From JBMNGO01 sp050949885 (GTDB taxonomy: Bacteria; Bacillota; Syntrophomonadia; Syntrophomonadales; Syntrophomonadaceae), in the NCBI GenBank assembly GCA_050949885.1, contig JBMNGO010000005.1:186001-250000 (forward strand): a stretch of 64,000 bases of DNA, given 5' to 3'. This document shows positions 16,680-24,534 of this stretch, piece by piece. Every line of letters begins with the position of its first letter. Within the stretch, counting starts at the first letter, position 1. The notes beneath the pieces were generated by a model. The model made no database searches. It had not been told where the DNA came from and was given only the letters and a program-made list of their open reading frames with translations. The position numbers and the translations under genes are program-made.

Positions 16680-17432
16680 ATGATCGGAATGGATCTGGGA
16701 TCCCGCAGTGTTAAAATAGTGGCCATGAAGGGCACTCAGATAATAAACAGCCACATAATTGATACCATAGATTTTTACAGAAATTATGCCAATTCTGCAG
16801 GAGACACGCTTAACATAGATACAACACGGTTGGGGCTGCCCAATGATTCCTTGGCAGTAACAGGATATGGGAAAATTACGGTTAAGATTGCCGGGGCGGT
16901 GCAAATACCAGAAATTCAGGCTCATGCCCAGGGGGCAGTATTTCAGACTGGATTAAATGATTTTACCCTCTTGGATATTGGGGGCCAGGACACCAAGATT
17001 ATCAAAATCCGGGATGCGAAGGTAGTTGATTTCTTAACTAATGATAGATGCGCGGCCAGTTCCGGTCGTTATATGGAGAACATGGCAGCAGTTCTGGGAA
17101 TAAGCCTTAAAGAATTGTTCTCATACAGTACTGATCCGGTGGAGCTTAATTCTACTTGCGCAGTTTTTGGGGAAACAGAAATTATAGGGAAAATTGTACA
17201 GGGCTATTCCATTGCCAGTCTGGCTGCAGGAGTGAATTATGCATTGTATAAAAGGTTTGCGCCCATGCTGAAGCAATTGCATAGTGAAAATTTAGTTTTA
17301 GCCGGGGGAGGAGCATTAAACCAGGCGTTGGGCAAAATAATAGAAAAAGAGATGGGACAAGTTGTTATGACCCTTCCTCAGCCTCAGCTTAATGGCGCAT
17401 TAGGCTGCTGTATCAATACCAGATATAAATGA
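16680..17432 (+). CDS. Acyl-CoA dehydratase activase (BadF/BcrA/HgdC-type ATPase)
   Basis: The 250-residue ATPase is of the ASKHA fold. GMDLGSRSVK and LDIGGQDTKIIKI are the two phosphate-binding loops, and LAGGGALNQALG is the adenosine motif. Cys124 (NDRCAASSGR) and Cys160 (NSTCAVFGETEI) match the two cysteines per subunit that hold one [4Fe-4S] cluster between the dimer halves in HgdC. In the family it hydrolyses ATP to push an electron to a very low potential onto its partner. The partner is almost certainly the HgdB-like protein encoded just upstream. Start ATG 16680 follows GAGGTG. It is the standard short form. Confidence 0.9.
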   Translation: MIGMDLGSRSVKIVAMKGTQIINSHIIDTIDFYRNYANSAGDTLNIDTTRLGLPNDSLAVTGYGKITVKIAGAVQIPEIQAHAQGAVFQTGLNDFTLLDIGGQDTKIIKIRDAKVVDFLTNDRCAASSGRYMENMAAVLGISLKELFSYSTDPVELNSTCAVFGETEIIGKIVQGYSIASLAAGVNYALYKRFAPMLKQLHSENLVLAGGGALNQALGKIIEKEMGQVVMTLPQPQLNGALGCCINTRYK

Positions 17433-17451
17433 AAATAGGAGGTTTGGCGTT

Positions 17452-18177
17452 TTGTTCATAAGAACCGGTAATAGGGAAACTGACCAAATGAGGCCTGTCA
17501 AAATTATTCCTGGCTATCTTAAGTATCCGGATGGCTCCGTCCTCATTGAAGCGGGTGATACCAGGGTTATTTGTTCGGCTGCCGTTGAAGAAAAAGTTCC
17601 GCCTTTTCTGCGTGGCAGCGGAACAGGGTGGATTACTGCTGAATACTCTCTTCTGCCCGGATCTACTGAGATTAGAACACCCAGGGAAGCCAGCCGGGGT
17701 AAGATAAGTGGAAGAACCTCGGAGATACAGCGTTTGATCGGGAGGGCCCTGCGGTCTGTTGTTGATCTGGAGCAGCTAGGAGAGAGAACCGTATGGATAG
17801 ATTGTGATGTTATCCAGGCTGATGGCGGTACCAGAACGGCTTCCATAACCGGTAGTTTTGTGGCTCTTTATCTGGCTCTGCAAAAGCTTATGAGTAACGG
17901 TACTATTACGGATTTTCCGATTAAAGACTATGTAGCAGCCATCAGTGTAGGTATAATTGACGATACCTTGCTGTTGGACCTGGAATATATTGAAGATTCC
18001 CAGGCGGATGTTGATATGAATGTGGTCATGACGGGAAGCGGAGAGTTTGTGGAGATTCAGGGAACTGCCGAAGGAAAACCCTTTAGCCATGACCAGTTGG
18101 CCCAGCTCTTAAAACTGGCCCAAAAAGGGATAAAAGAACTATTAGCCTTGCAGAAGCTTATAGTGGAAGAAGCATAA
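17452..18177 (+). CDS. rph: Ribonuclease PH
   Basis: The 241-residue phosphorolytic 3'-5' exoribonuclease trims the 3' ends of tRNA precursors. Family motifs are present: MRPVKIIPGYLKYPDGSVL, ITAEYSLLPGSTEIR, GRTSEIQRLIGRALR (RNA and phosphate contacts) and DCDVIQADGGTRTASITG. The TTG start at 17452 follows AGGAGGT by 10 nt. The downstream gene rdgB begins two bases after its stop, as in B. subtilis rph-ysnA, indicating one transcript. Confidence 0.96.
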   Translation: MFIRTGNRETDQMRPVKIIPGYLKYPDGSVLIEAGDTRVICSAAVEEKVPPFLRGSGTGWITAEYSLLPGSTEIRTPREASRGKISGRTSEIQRLIGRALRSVVDLEQLGERTVWIDCDVIQADGGTRTASITGSFVALYLALQKLMSNGTITDFPIKDYVAAISVGIIDDTLLLDLEYIEDSQADVDMNVVMTGSGEFVEIQGTAEGKPFSHDQLAQLLKLAQKGIKELLALQKLIVEEA

Positions 18178-18179
18178 GC

Positions 18180-18785
18180 ATGGTAAGAGAATTATTAATT
18201 GCAACCCGTAACCGGAATAAGCAAAGAGAACTGCAGAAGCTGTTGGAACCACTGGGAATAAGGGTTTTAACCGTGGAGGATATTTCTTTTGATCGGGAAA
18301 TAGAAGAAGATGGTGCAACCTTTGAAGAGAATGCGCTGAAAAAGGCCCGGGAGACAGCCAGGGAAACCGGGTATCATTGTTTGGCAGATGATTCAGGACT
18401 CGTGGTCGATGCCCTTAATGGGCAGCCAGGGATTCTTTCTGCCCGCTTTGCCGGTGAAGATGCCGATGACCAAAAAAACAATGAAAAACTTCTAGCCTTG
18501 TTGCATAACGTAGAAGAGGAGAAAAGAAAAGCATCTTTCGTTTGTGCCATCTCTATCTGCAGTCCCGCAGAAGAATTGGCCCGAATAACAGAGAGATGCC
18601 CAGGAAAAATAGCCTGGATGCCTCGCGGGCCAGGGGGATTTGGTTATGATCCATTATTTATTCCGGAAGGATTTGATAAGACTTTTGCTGAAATTCCGGC
18701 GGAAATAAAGAATCGCATCAGCCATCGGGGCAAGGCTCTGAAAAAAGCTATTCCTGTATTGCAGAAAATTTTTGCATCTGATTAA
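18180..18785 (+). CDS. rdgB: XTP/dITP pyrophosphatase (Ham1/RdgB)
   Basis: The 201-residue house-cleaning nucleotide hydrolase cleaves XTP, ITP and dITP to monophosphates and prevents their incorporation into nucleic acid. IATRNRNKQREL at the N-terminus, ADDSGLVVDAL with the metal-binding acids, SARFAGE, and PRGPGGFGYDPLFIPEG with SHRGKALKK are the signature motifs, all intact. The start ATG 18180 follows the rph stop by two bases, suggesting translational coupling. Confidence 0.96.
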   Translation: MVRELLIATRNRNKQRELQKLLEPLGIRVLTVEDISFDREIEEDGATFEENALKKARETARETGYHCLADDSGLVVDALNGQPGILSARFAGEDADDQKNNEKLLALLHNVEEEKRKASFVCAISICSPAEELARITERCPGKIAWMPRGPGGFGYDPLFIPEGFDKTFAEIPAEIKNRISHRGKALKKAIPVLQKIFASD

Positions 18786-18796
18786 GGGGAGAAAAA

Positions 18797-19270
18797 ATGC
18801 TTTTAGCCGTTACCGGTGACACCCACGGAAAGATAATAAAAATAAGAGATGAATTAAAAAAGAGAAAAATAGAAGGGTTGTTTTTTACTGGTGATTATTA
18901 TAAGGACGGCGCTCAAATTGCCCGTTTTTTAAAGGTACCTTTTTTTTGTGGAGTCCCTGGTAACTGTGATTCTAGCAGCAGGAGGAAAACGGAGCAGATA
19001 AAACAACTGGAGGGAGTTAAGTTTTATCTGGTACATGGTCACCAATACAGAGTAAAAACCAGTTTAAATGCCCTATTCTTAAGAGGCCAAGAAGTAGGTG
19101 CAGAAGTTGTATTGTTTGGCCATACTCACATACCTTTTTGCGAAAAAATTGAGGGAATGTGGATGATAAATCCCGGAAGCCCTTCTCTTCCCCGTTCAGC
19201 GGCTGGAGGAAGTTTCATCCTGGCTGAACTTAACAATTCGGTTTTTAATCCTCAATTGATTATGCTGTAG
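18797..19270 (+). CDS. YfcE/MJ0936-family metallophosphoesterase
   Basis: The 157-residue calcineurin-like phosphodiesterase has metal ligands visible in order: GDTHG (8-11), FTGDYY, PGNCD, HGH and GHTHIPF. The family hydrolyses phosphodiesters, with the natural substrate often unknown. It corresponds to ysnB at the end of the B. subtilis rph-ysnA-ysnB cluster and starts 11 bp after rdgB with AAGGGGAG before ATG. It closes this operon: a 320-bp gene-free stretch follows. Confidence 0.92.
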   Translation: MLLAVTGDTHGKIIKIRDELKKRKIEGLFFTGDYYKDGAQIARFLKVPFFCGVPGNCDSSSRRKTEQIKQLEGVKFYLVHGHQYRVKTSLNALFLRGQEVGAEVVLFGHTHIPFCEKIEGMWMINPGSPSLPRSAAGGSFILAELNNSVFNPQLIML

Positions 19271-19591
19271 ATCCTTCATAATTCTGTTTTAACATCAAAG
19301 ATATTTAGTTAGCATGGCCAGTCGTTTCTTTCTGAGGCATTATAATGCCATTTTAGATTAAGAGGCAAGTCCGCTCTGCTAGGACAGGAGGATAAGCTCA
19401 CCAATAATAGCAGCTTCCGGCGGTAAAAATTTAAGACTGCTCTGGTAATAGGCTATTATAAGCCACTATTACCATGGATAACCAATTTAGTAAAAGAATC
19501 AAAGCAAATAGTATTACCCCCAAAATCCCAAATACTGTATAATTATTGAAGGATCAGATGCTTACAATGCTCAAAGTAGGGGAGGAGATTT
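19271..19591 (+). other. Gene-free stretch with one strong hairpin
   Basis: No reading frame or known RNA is recognised. A nested inverted repeat near 19444-19475 pairs TGGTAATAG with CTATTACCA, enclosing GGCT/AGCC, with no T-run behind it. TATAAT at 19538-19543 may be the -10 box for the next gene. Confidence 0.35.
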
Positions 19592-20014
19592 ATGAAAGTT
19601 GCAATTGACGATCTGTATGGGTATTTACAGACTACTCCAACTAATGGATATCTTAATCTGGAAGTTGTCAGCATAGATGAAGGATTTTGTAAAGCCAGGA
19701 TGCCTTTTAACCCTAATTTCACCAATGCTAACGGGGCTGTGCATGGAGGAGCTTTAATGACCTGTACCGACCTGGTTTTCTTTCTGGCTCTGGCAACCCT
19801 GAACGGCTTGGGCAGAGAAGGAGAATTGAGAAAACCGGATACTTCTGAATTAAAGATAAATTTTCTTGCTCCCTGTTTCAATTCTGACATCTTTATTGAG
19901 GCCCGCGTAATAAAGAATGGCCGAAGTCTAATTTATGGAGATGTATCCATATTTAACGACAAAAATGTAAGAATATCCCACGCAACGGTTACTTATTTTC
20001 GTAAGAATAACTAA
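19592..20014 (+). CDS. PaaI-like hot-dog thioesterase
   Basis: The 140-residue protein has the hot-dog fold. The segment NGAVHGGALMTCTDLVFFLAL is the PaaI-type active-site helix with a HGG motif, and later strands INFLAPCFNSDIFIEARVIKNGR match the family. Members hydrolyse acyl-CoA, often aryl- or short-chain thioesters, to rescue CoA. ATG 19592 follows GGGGAGGAG. It stands alone ahead of a riboswitch. Its substrate is not predictable from sequence. Confidence 0.85.
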   Translation: MKVAIDDLYGYLQTTPTNGYLNLEVVSIDEGFCKARMPFNPNFTNANGAVHGGALMTCTDLVFFLALATLNGLGREGELRKPDTSELKINFLAPCFNSDIFIEARVIKNGRSLIYGDVSIFNDKNVRISHATVTYFRKNN

Positions 20015-20065
20015 CCAAATTTGGCTTGGTTAAGTAAGCCTGGCATTAATTCCTGATTAAATAAG

Positions 20066-20094
20066 TTGTAGGCTAGTGATCCATGTAGTAAAAT
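20066..20094 (+). promoter_or_regulatory. Probable promoter of the c-di-AMP riboswitch/dapB transcript
   Basis: TTGTAG (20066-20071) and TAAAAT (20089-20094) are 17 bp apart and end 20 bp before the riboswitch fold. Both boxes are imperfect. Confidence 0.45.
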
Positions 20095-20113
20095 ATTAAA
20101 TAGATAATCAAAT

Positions 20114-20245
20114 AAATCGCTTAATTTCCCCTTGGGAAAGCGGGGGATCCGTTTTTGGGGTGAATCTCATTTTGAGTAGGGTTATTGCTCTTTCGACCCG
20201 AACCCGTCAGCTAACCTCGTAAGCGTGGAAAAAGCAACAGGAGGG
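20114..20245 (+). promoter_or_regulatory. ydaO/yuaA-type cyclic di-AMP riboswitch
   Basis: The conserved core is readable in order: AAATCGCTTAAT, AAAGCGGGGGATCC, TTGGGGTGAATCTC, GAGTAGGG, then CGACCCGAACCCGTCAGC, TAACCTCGTAAGCG. P1 forms between CGCTTA (20118-20123) and TAAGCG (20220-20225). This is the ydaO consensus from Bacillus and Clostridia, an off-switch that binds two c-di-AMP. A terminator follows at 20289, and the gene behind is dapB. The class often controls cell-wall hydrolases and osmolyte or potassium transporters. Confidence 0.93.
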
Positions 20246-20288
20246 AGCAAAAGTTTAGGTTTAGTGACCTTTTGTTTATGTGTTCCGC

Positions 20289-20314
20289 GCAGGCTGGTTG
20301 GCCTGCTTTTTATT
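20289..20314 (+). terminator. Riboswitch expression-platform terminator
   Basis: GCAGGC (20289-20294) and GCCTGC (20301-20306) are followed by TTTTTATTT. It lies between the riboswitch core and the dapB ribosome site, so ligand binding should favour early termination. Confidence 0.85.
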
Positions 20315-20346
20315 TGGTTTGGTATATTCTCTTTAGGAGGGATATC

Positions 20347-21204
20347 ATGGTAAATGTCGGGCTTATAGGATTAGGCAGAATTGGCAAGGTGATTGCCAAG
20401 AGCATATTGGAACATCCGGGTTTAAATCTAGTCCTTGTAGTACATAGGACAGGGAGTAAAGATAAATATGTGGGGCAGGACCTGGGAGATGTCTTAAATA
20501 TTAGAAAGACCGGGATAGAAATTAAGGGAAGTCATAATCTGAGTAATGAACTGGCCAAGGCTAAACCCGATGTAATAGTAGATTTTACCAATCCCGAAGC
20601 ATGCTTGAAAAACTTAAAAACGGCCGCCATTCATAAGACTAATTTTATTGTAGGTACTACCGGTTTTACCAGGGAAGAACTGGCAACTATAGAACACCTG
20701 GCATACCGTAATAGGATTTCTATCGTTTATGCACCTAATCTTACCACAGGTATTAATGTTTTACTGAATCTGGTAAAAAAGCTGGCCAATCTGCTGCCAG
20801 ACTGGGATACTGAAATAATTGAGATTCATCATAAACATAAAAAGGATGCTCCATCTGGTACAGCGGTAAAACTGGCTGAAGAAATTGGGCGGGAGAGAGG
20901 CATTCCCGTTGAAACTTCAGTATTGTACAGCCGTAAGGGCATCCAACCTAGAAAAACGGGAGAAATTACCGTCCATGCCATCAGGGGCGGCGGAGTAGTA
21001 GGTGTTCATGAGGTTATGTTTATAAGCGAAAATGAAAAAATCAGTATTAAACATGAAAGCCTTAACCGGAATGCCTTTGCTGATTGCTTGATGAAGGTTA
21101 TTGATTTTATCAACAATAATAAGCCCGGTTATTATACTGTGGAAGAAGCTCTAAATCTGGTGGAATTTACCGAACATGAAGAAACAGGAATAGTTGATTT
21201 TTAA
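20347..21204 (+). CDS. dapB: 4-hydroxy-tetrahydrodipicolinate reductase
   Basis: The 285-residue enzyme reduces HTPA with NAD(P)H on the way to diaminopimelate, lysine and spore dipicolinate. I take ATG 20347, seven nt after AGGAGG; the frame runs further up but crosses the riboswitch terminator. The NAD loop reads GLIGLGRIGKVI, less usual than GxxGRMG. IEIHHKHKKDAPSGTAVKL holds the catalytic His and Lys, and the end has the RNAFADCLMKVI segment. The length is slightly above the usual 265-270. It is a single-gene unit behind a c-di-AMP riboswitch. It could be a paralog, since dapA and other lysine genes are not adjacent. Confidence 0.88.
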   Translation: MVNVGLIGLGRIGKVIAKSILEHPGLNLVLVVHRTGSKDKYVGQDLGDVLNIRKTGIEIKGSHNLSNELAKAKPDVIVDFTNPEACLKNLKTAAIHKTNFIVGTTGFTREELATIEHLAYRNRISIVYAPNLTTGINVLLNLVKKLANLLPDWDTEIIEIHHKHKKDAPSGTAVKLAEEIGRERGIPVETSVLYSRKGIQPRKTGEITVHAIRGGGVVGVHEVMFISENEKISIKHESLNRNAFADCLMKVIDFINNNKPGYYTVEEALNLVEFTEHEETGIVDF

Positions 21205-21217
21205 TCCGGCCTATTAA

Positions 21218-21249
21218 AAATCCTGGGTTTTAATCCAGGATTTATTTTT
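21218..21249 (+). terminator. Terminator after dapB
   Basis: AAATCCTGG (21218-21226) pairs perfectly with CCAGGATTT (21235-21243), followed by ATTTTTG. It may also serve the converging cyclophilin gene. Confidence 0.75.
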
Positions 21250-21292
21250 GTCCGCAACATGATAGCGGATTAAAAAATTGTGGACGGGTTTA

Positions 21293-21817
21293 CTAATACG
21301 CTTTTTCAGGTTCAGGGTATTCTATACCAAAGGTGTCTACTGATACTTTTTTCATGCGCTGATCATCAAATGGTTTGTCCCGCCTGTCTCTTGGGACATT
21401 TACAATTGCATCAACGGTTTCCATACCTTCAATAACCTTTCCGAAGGCTGCGTATTGACCATCTAAGTGTGGTGCTTTTTCCACCATAATAAAGAACTGT
21501 GATCCTGCTGAATCAGGTGCCATGCTGCGGGCCATAGAGATCACACCGCGTTCATGGCGCAAATCGTTGGAAATTCCATTAGCCGAAAATTCTCCTTTTA
21601 TGGAGTAACCCGGGCCCCCTGTCCCATTCCCCCGGGGGTCGCCGCCCTGAATCATAAATCCCGGTATTACCCGGTGAAATATAACACCATCATAAAAGTT
21701 TTTCTTAACCAGGGAAATGAAATTGTTTACCGTATTAGGGGCAATTTTAGGATACAGTTCTGCTTTAATTAGGTTTCCATTTTCCATTGTGATCGACACT
21801 ACAGGATTTTGCTTCAT
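21293..21817 (-). CDS. Cyclophilin-type peptidyl-prolyl isomerase
   Basis: The 174-residue cytoplasmic protein (no signal peptide) catalyses cis-trans isomerisation of peptide bonds before proline. The active site is seen in FHRVIPGFMIQGGDPRGNGTGGPG, with later GSQFFIMVEKAPHLDGQYAAFGKVIEGM. Length and motifs fit PpiB. ATG 21817 has GAAAGGAATTAG upstream. It converges with dapB across a shared terminator. Confidence 0.95.
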   Translation of the reverse strand: MKQNPVVSITMENGNLIKAELYPKIAPNTVNNFISLVKKNFYDGVIFHRVIPGFMIQGGDPRGNGTGGPGYSIKGEFSANGISNDLRHERGVISMARSMAPDSAGSQFFIMVEKAPHLDGQYAAFGKVIEGMETVDAIVNVPRDRRDKPFDDQRMKKVSVDTFGIEYPEPEKAY

Positions 21818-21910
21818 GTTGTCTAATTCCTTTCTTATCCAAATAGATATGGTTATTATACTCTAAATAGTTCTTGCTCATGTACCTGTTATTGTAAATA
21901 TTGGTCTAGG

Positions 21911-22591
21911 TTAATACAGGGACTCTATGTGTGCTGCCTTGCCAATCGCCTGCAGCAAATGACTGAAGGCATCCTTTCTATTCTGGTACCTGGAGGGTAA
22001 ATTCCATACGGATTCCTTTTCCAAAGGCAAGTCGTGAATAGCTGCGCAGGCTGGAATCATGTCAGCAATTTTATCCGGCCCCAGGATATGGGCCAGGGAC
22101 ATTAAATGCTGCGTGTTTTCCGCCCATTCGCGGGTGTTTATCCGGTTAGGAACAATGAGATCAATACTTTTATTTTGCAGAAAAACCTTCAGTAGCTTAT
22201 TATTAAGCCTTACTATGGATGGTACTTCTTCGGGCGCCAGCTGGGTACAGAGCAGAACCAGATCTGAACAACTGATGGCAAATTTTTGGGAATCAAAAGT
22301 ATTGGCGGTGTCAAAAAAAATTAGGTCGTAAAAATTGATTAGTTTGATAAACTCATAAGGATCTTTTTGATAGTCGTAAGTCATAATATCAAAGCCGAAA
22401 GGAGACGGCAGATTAGATATTTGGCCAATGGCCGGAGGATTGATGCCCAACCAGTTAAAGAGAAAACCATTTATCGCCGGGGTAGCCAATGCCGCCCGGA
22501 GACCTTTAAGGCTGCAACCGGATGCCAAGTTTACCGCCAGGGTAGTTTTTCCGGCCTGGGGATGAGCAGAAATCAGTGAAATGGCCCTCAT
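21911..22591 (-). CDS. ParA/MinD-like P-loop ATPase
   Basis: The 226-residue protein begins with SAHPQAGKTTLAVNLASG, the Walker A of the ParA/MinD/CpaE superfamily. The usual signature lysine (KGGxGKT) is replaced by a Gln-Ala context. DLIFFDTANTFDS is the switch II/Walker B strand. The protein is shorter than CpaE and lacks a receiver domain. It might act in positioning, in secretion or in a division-like process; nothing next to it shows which. It lies 85 bp after the NHEJ operon on the same strand, with its own AGGTG ribosome site, so it may be co-transcribed. Function unknown. Confidence 0.7.
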   Translation of the reverse strand: MRAISLISAHPQAGKTTLAVNLASGCSLKGLRAALATPAINGFLFNWLGINPPAIGQISNLPSPFGFDIMTYDYQKDPYEFIKLINFYDLIFFDTANTFDSQKFAISCSDLVLLCTQLAPEEVPSIVRLNNKLLKVFLQNKSIDLIVPNRINTREWAENTQHLMSLAHILGPDKIADMIPACAAIHDLPLEKESVWNLPSRYQNRKDAFSHLLQAIGKAAHIESLY

Positions 22592-22676
22592 TTTATCACC
22601 TCTTGGGTAAACTTATTCTGCTTTAAACCCCGTTTCCCTTTTACAAAAAAAAGTCCTGGTCTGCAATGAATCCAGT

Positions 22677-23588
22677 TCAGCCTTTGGTTGCCATTCCCAT
22701 AAGCTTTAGAGTATTTTCTAATGATTGTTTGTGGGTTAAAACCGGATAAAACAAATCTCCAGTTGACTGCAGCCTTGTCAAAATGGTCTTTATTGTGAAT
22801 TGTTGAGGGGTTATGTGGGGCAGTTCATCCCAGGTAATAGGGGTGGAAACCGGCGCACCGGGGCGGGCTCGAACGCTGTAGGGAGCACAAACGGTTTTGC
22901 CTCGTACATTCTGGAGATAATCAATGTATACCCGTTTACCCCGCTGGCTTACTCTCCGCTCAATAGTTGCCATATCTGGAGCTGTCTGGACAATTATTGA
23001 AGCTATGCCATGGGCAATATTCCTTACTTCCTCGTAAGAATAGCTGTTTTGCACCGGCAAGAATATATGCAGACCTTCGGACCCGGAGGTTTTAAGATAA
23101 GTGCTCAGCCTTAATTCATGAAAAAGATCCTGGAAAATCTGAGCAATTTTTGCTACCTGGGCAAAACTGTTATGGGGGGAAGGGTCCAGGTCAAATACAA
23201 TATAATCAGGATAATCCACCAAATCAACCCGGGAGAGCCAGGGGTGGAATTCTAGGCAGGCCTGATTGGCTAACCAGGCCAAGGTTTCAGCGTCCTCGAT
23301 CAGGATGAAGTTAAGCTCTCTTTGTGATTCTTCAGAATACCAGGGAAAAGTTGTTATCCAGTCCGGAAGGTGGGCTGGAGCATCCTTTTGGTAGAAGCTT
23401 TTCCCTTTAATACCGTCAGGATAGCGGGTAAAAACCATGGGACGTTCCTTAAGGTGACTTAACATGTAAGGAGCCACCTGCAGGTAATAATACAAGAGTT
23501 CGCCTTTGGTATAACCCTCAGTAGGAAATAACACTTTTTCCAGGTTGGAGACCGAAAAACTCTGTCCATTTATGAGCAGCTTGTTCAT
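22677..23588 (-). CDS. ligD: LigD-type primase-polymerase domain protein (NHEJ)
   Basis: The 303-residue archaeo-eukaryotic primase-like polymerase corresponds to the polymerase domain of LigD. I take ATG 23588 after GGAAAGGA; the frame reaches into the ligase gene but that start has no support. Asp133 and Asp135 in YIVFDLDPS are metal ligands, TSGSEGLHIFLP holds the catalytic His, and KRVYIDYLQN and APYSVRARPGAPVS are family motifs. It fills gaps with ribonucleotides at double-strand ends. The next gene upstream is the separate ligase, then Ku, giving a three-gene NHEJ operon. A nuclease domain is absent. Confidence 0.9.
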   Translation of the reverse strand: MNKLLINGQSFSVSNLEKVLFPTEGYTKGELLYYYLQVAPYMLSHLKERPMVFTRYPDGIKGKSFYQKDAPAHLPDWITTFPWYSEESQRELNFILIEDAETLAWLANQACLEFHPWLSRVDLVDYPDYIVFDLDPSPHNSFAQVAKIAQIFQDLFHELRLSTYLKTSGSEGLHIFLPVQNSYSYEEVRNIAHGIASIIVQTAPDMATIERRVSQRGKRVYIDYLQNVRGKTVCAPYSVRARPGAPVSTPITWDELPHITPQQFTIKTILTRLQSTGDLFYPVLTHKQSLENTLKLMGMATKG

Positions 23589-23605
23589 ATATAGTATTCC
23601 TTTCC

Positions 23606-24529
23606 TTAGATTTGGCACTGGTCCGGGTGCAGGGAAGAGAACCCAACAATTACAGGCGAGCGCAAGTGTAAATGCTCTGTCCATTCTAAAAATTTAACTT
23701 TAACACATATTTGCGGTTGAACAAAATGCCCGCCTTTTTGGCTGATTAAATTGACAAAGGGTGAATGATTTATCCGGCGCTTTTCCAGTTCCGCTGCCAT
23801 AACCTCCCATTCATTGGCCTTTAGTCCTGTTCCTGCCTTTCCTACATATACCAACTGCTTTTCCCGAAATGCCCCCAGGAGCAGCGAATTAATCCGGTTG
23901 CCATCCATGGTGTAACCACCTATAACGCACATCTGGTAGCGAAAATTTTTTATTTTAAACCAATCATGATGATGTTTGCCCTGGGTGTAGGGACTGGCTT
24001 TTCTTTTGGCAACCATCCCTTCCATTCCCCGTTTTTTAATTTCGGTAAAAAGTATTTCACCATCAACAAAACCATCTACTGTAAAAGCTATATTATTGGG
24101 CCTTATAATTTGGTCCAGAAGCTCCTTTCTTTGGCTGAGGGACCAGTCCAAAAGGCTTCTGCCCTGGCAATAAAGAATATCAAAAACCATATAATTTATT
24201 GGATTGGATAATATTCCGGATTTAATACTCCTGGCTGATGAACAGCGGTCTCGCTGAATTACTGCTGGAAAACTGGGTAAGCCATTTTTTAGGGCTACCA
24301 CCTCCCCGTCCAGGATTGCTGGTTGTTTAGTTACCAATCGGGTAAGCTGGAGTAATTCGGGGTACTGTTCGGTTCGCCGGCGTTGCCTTTTATTTACCAA
24401 CTGTACTGTATTACGGTCTACTAATGCTAAAATCCGCACCCCATCCCATTTAACCTCAAATATAAAATTAGGATCATTAAAAGCTTCTTGGTGAAGAACA
24501 GGTTCCATGGGAATTATTGATCCAATCAT
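23606..24529 (-). CDS. ATP-dependent DNA ligase (LigD ligase domain as separate protein)
   Basis: The 307-residue ligase has nucleotidyl-acceptor Lys27 in EVKWDGVR, followed by LDGEVVAL, MVFDILY, EGMVAKRKASPYTQGK and DWFKIK, the conserved nucleotidyltransferase motifs I to V. The OB-fold domain follows and ends with PVIVGFSSLHPDQC. It seals double-strand breaks with Ku and the polymerase encoded on either side. It starts 5 bp after the Ku stop and the polymerase follows 17 bp after its own stop, so it is one transcript. In many bacteria these two activities are fused as LigD; here they are split. Confidence 0.92.
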   Translation of the reverse strand: MIGSIIPMEPVLHQEAFNDPNFIFEVKWDGVRILALVDRNTVQLVNKRQRRRTEQYPELLQLTRLVTKQPAILDGEVVALKNGLPSFPAVIQRDRCSSARSIKSGILSNPINYMVFDILYCQGRSLLDWSLSQRKELLDQIIRPNNIAFTVDGFVDGEILFTEIKKRGMEGMVAKRKASPYTQGKHHHDWFKIKNFRYQMCVIGGYTMDGNRINSLLLGAFREKQLVYVGKAGTGLKANEWEVMAAELEKRRINHSPFVNLISQKGGHFVQPQICVKVKFLEWTEHLHLRSPVIVGFSSLHPDQCQI

Positions 24530-24534
24530 ATAGT

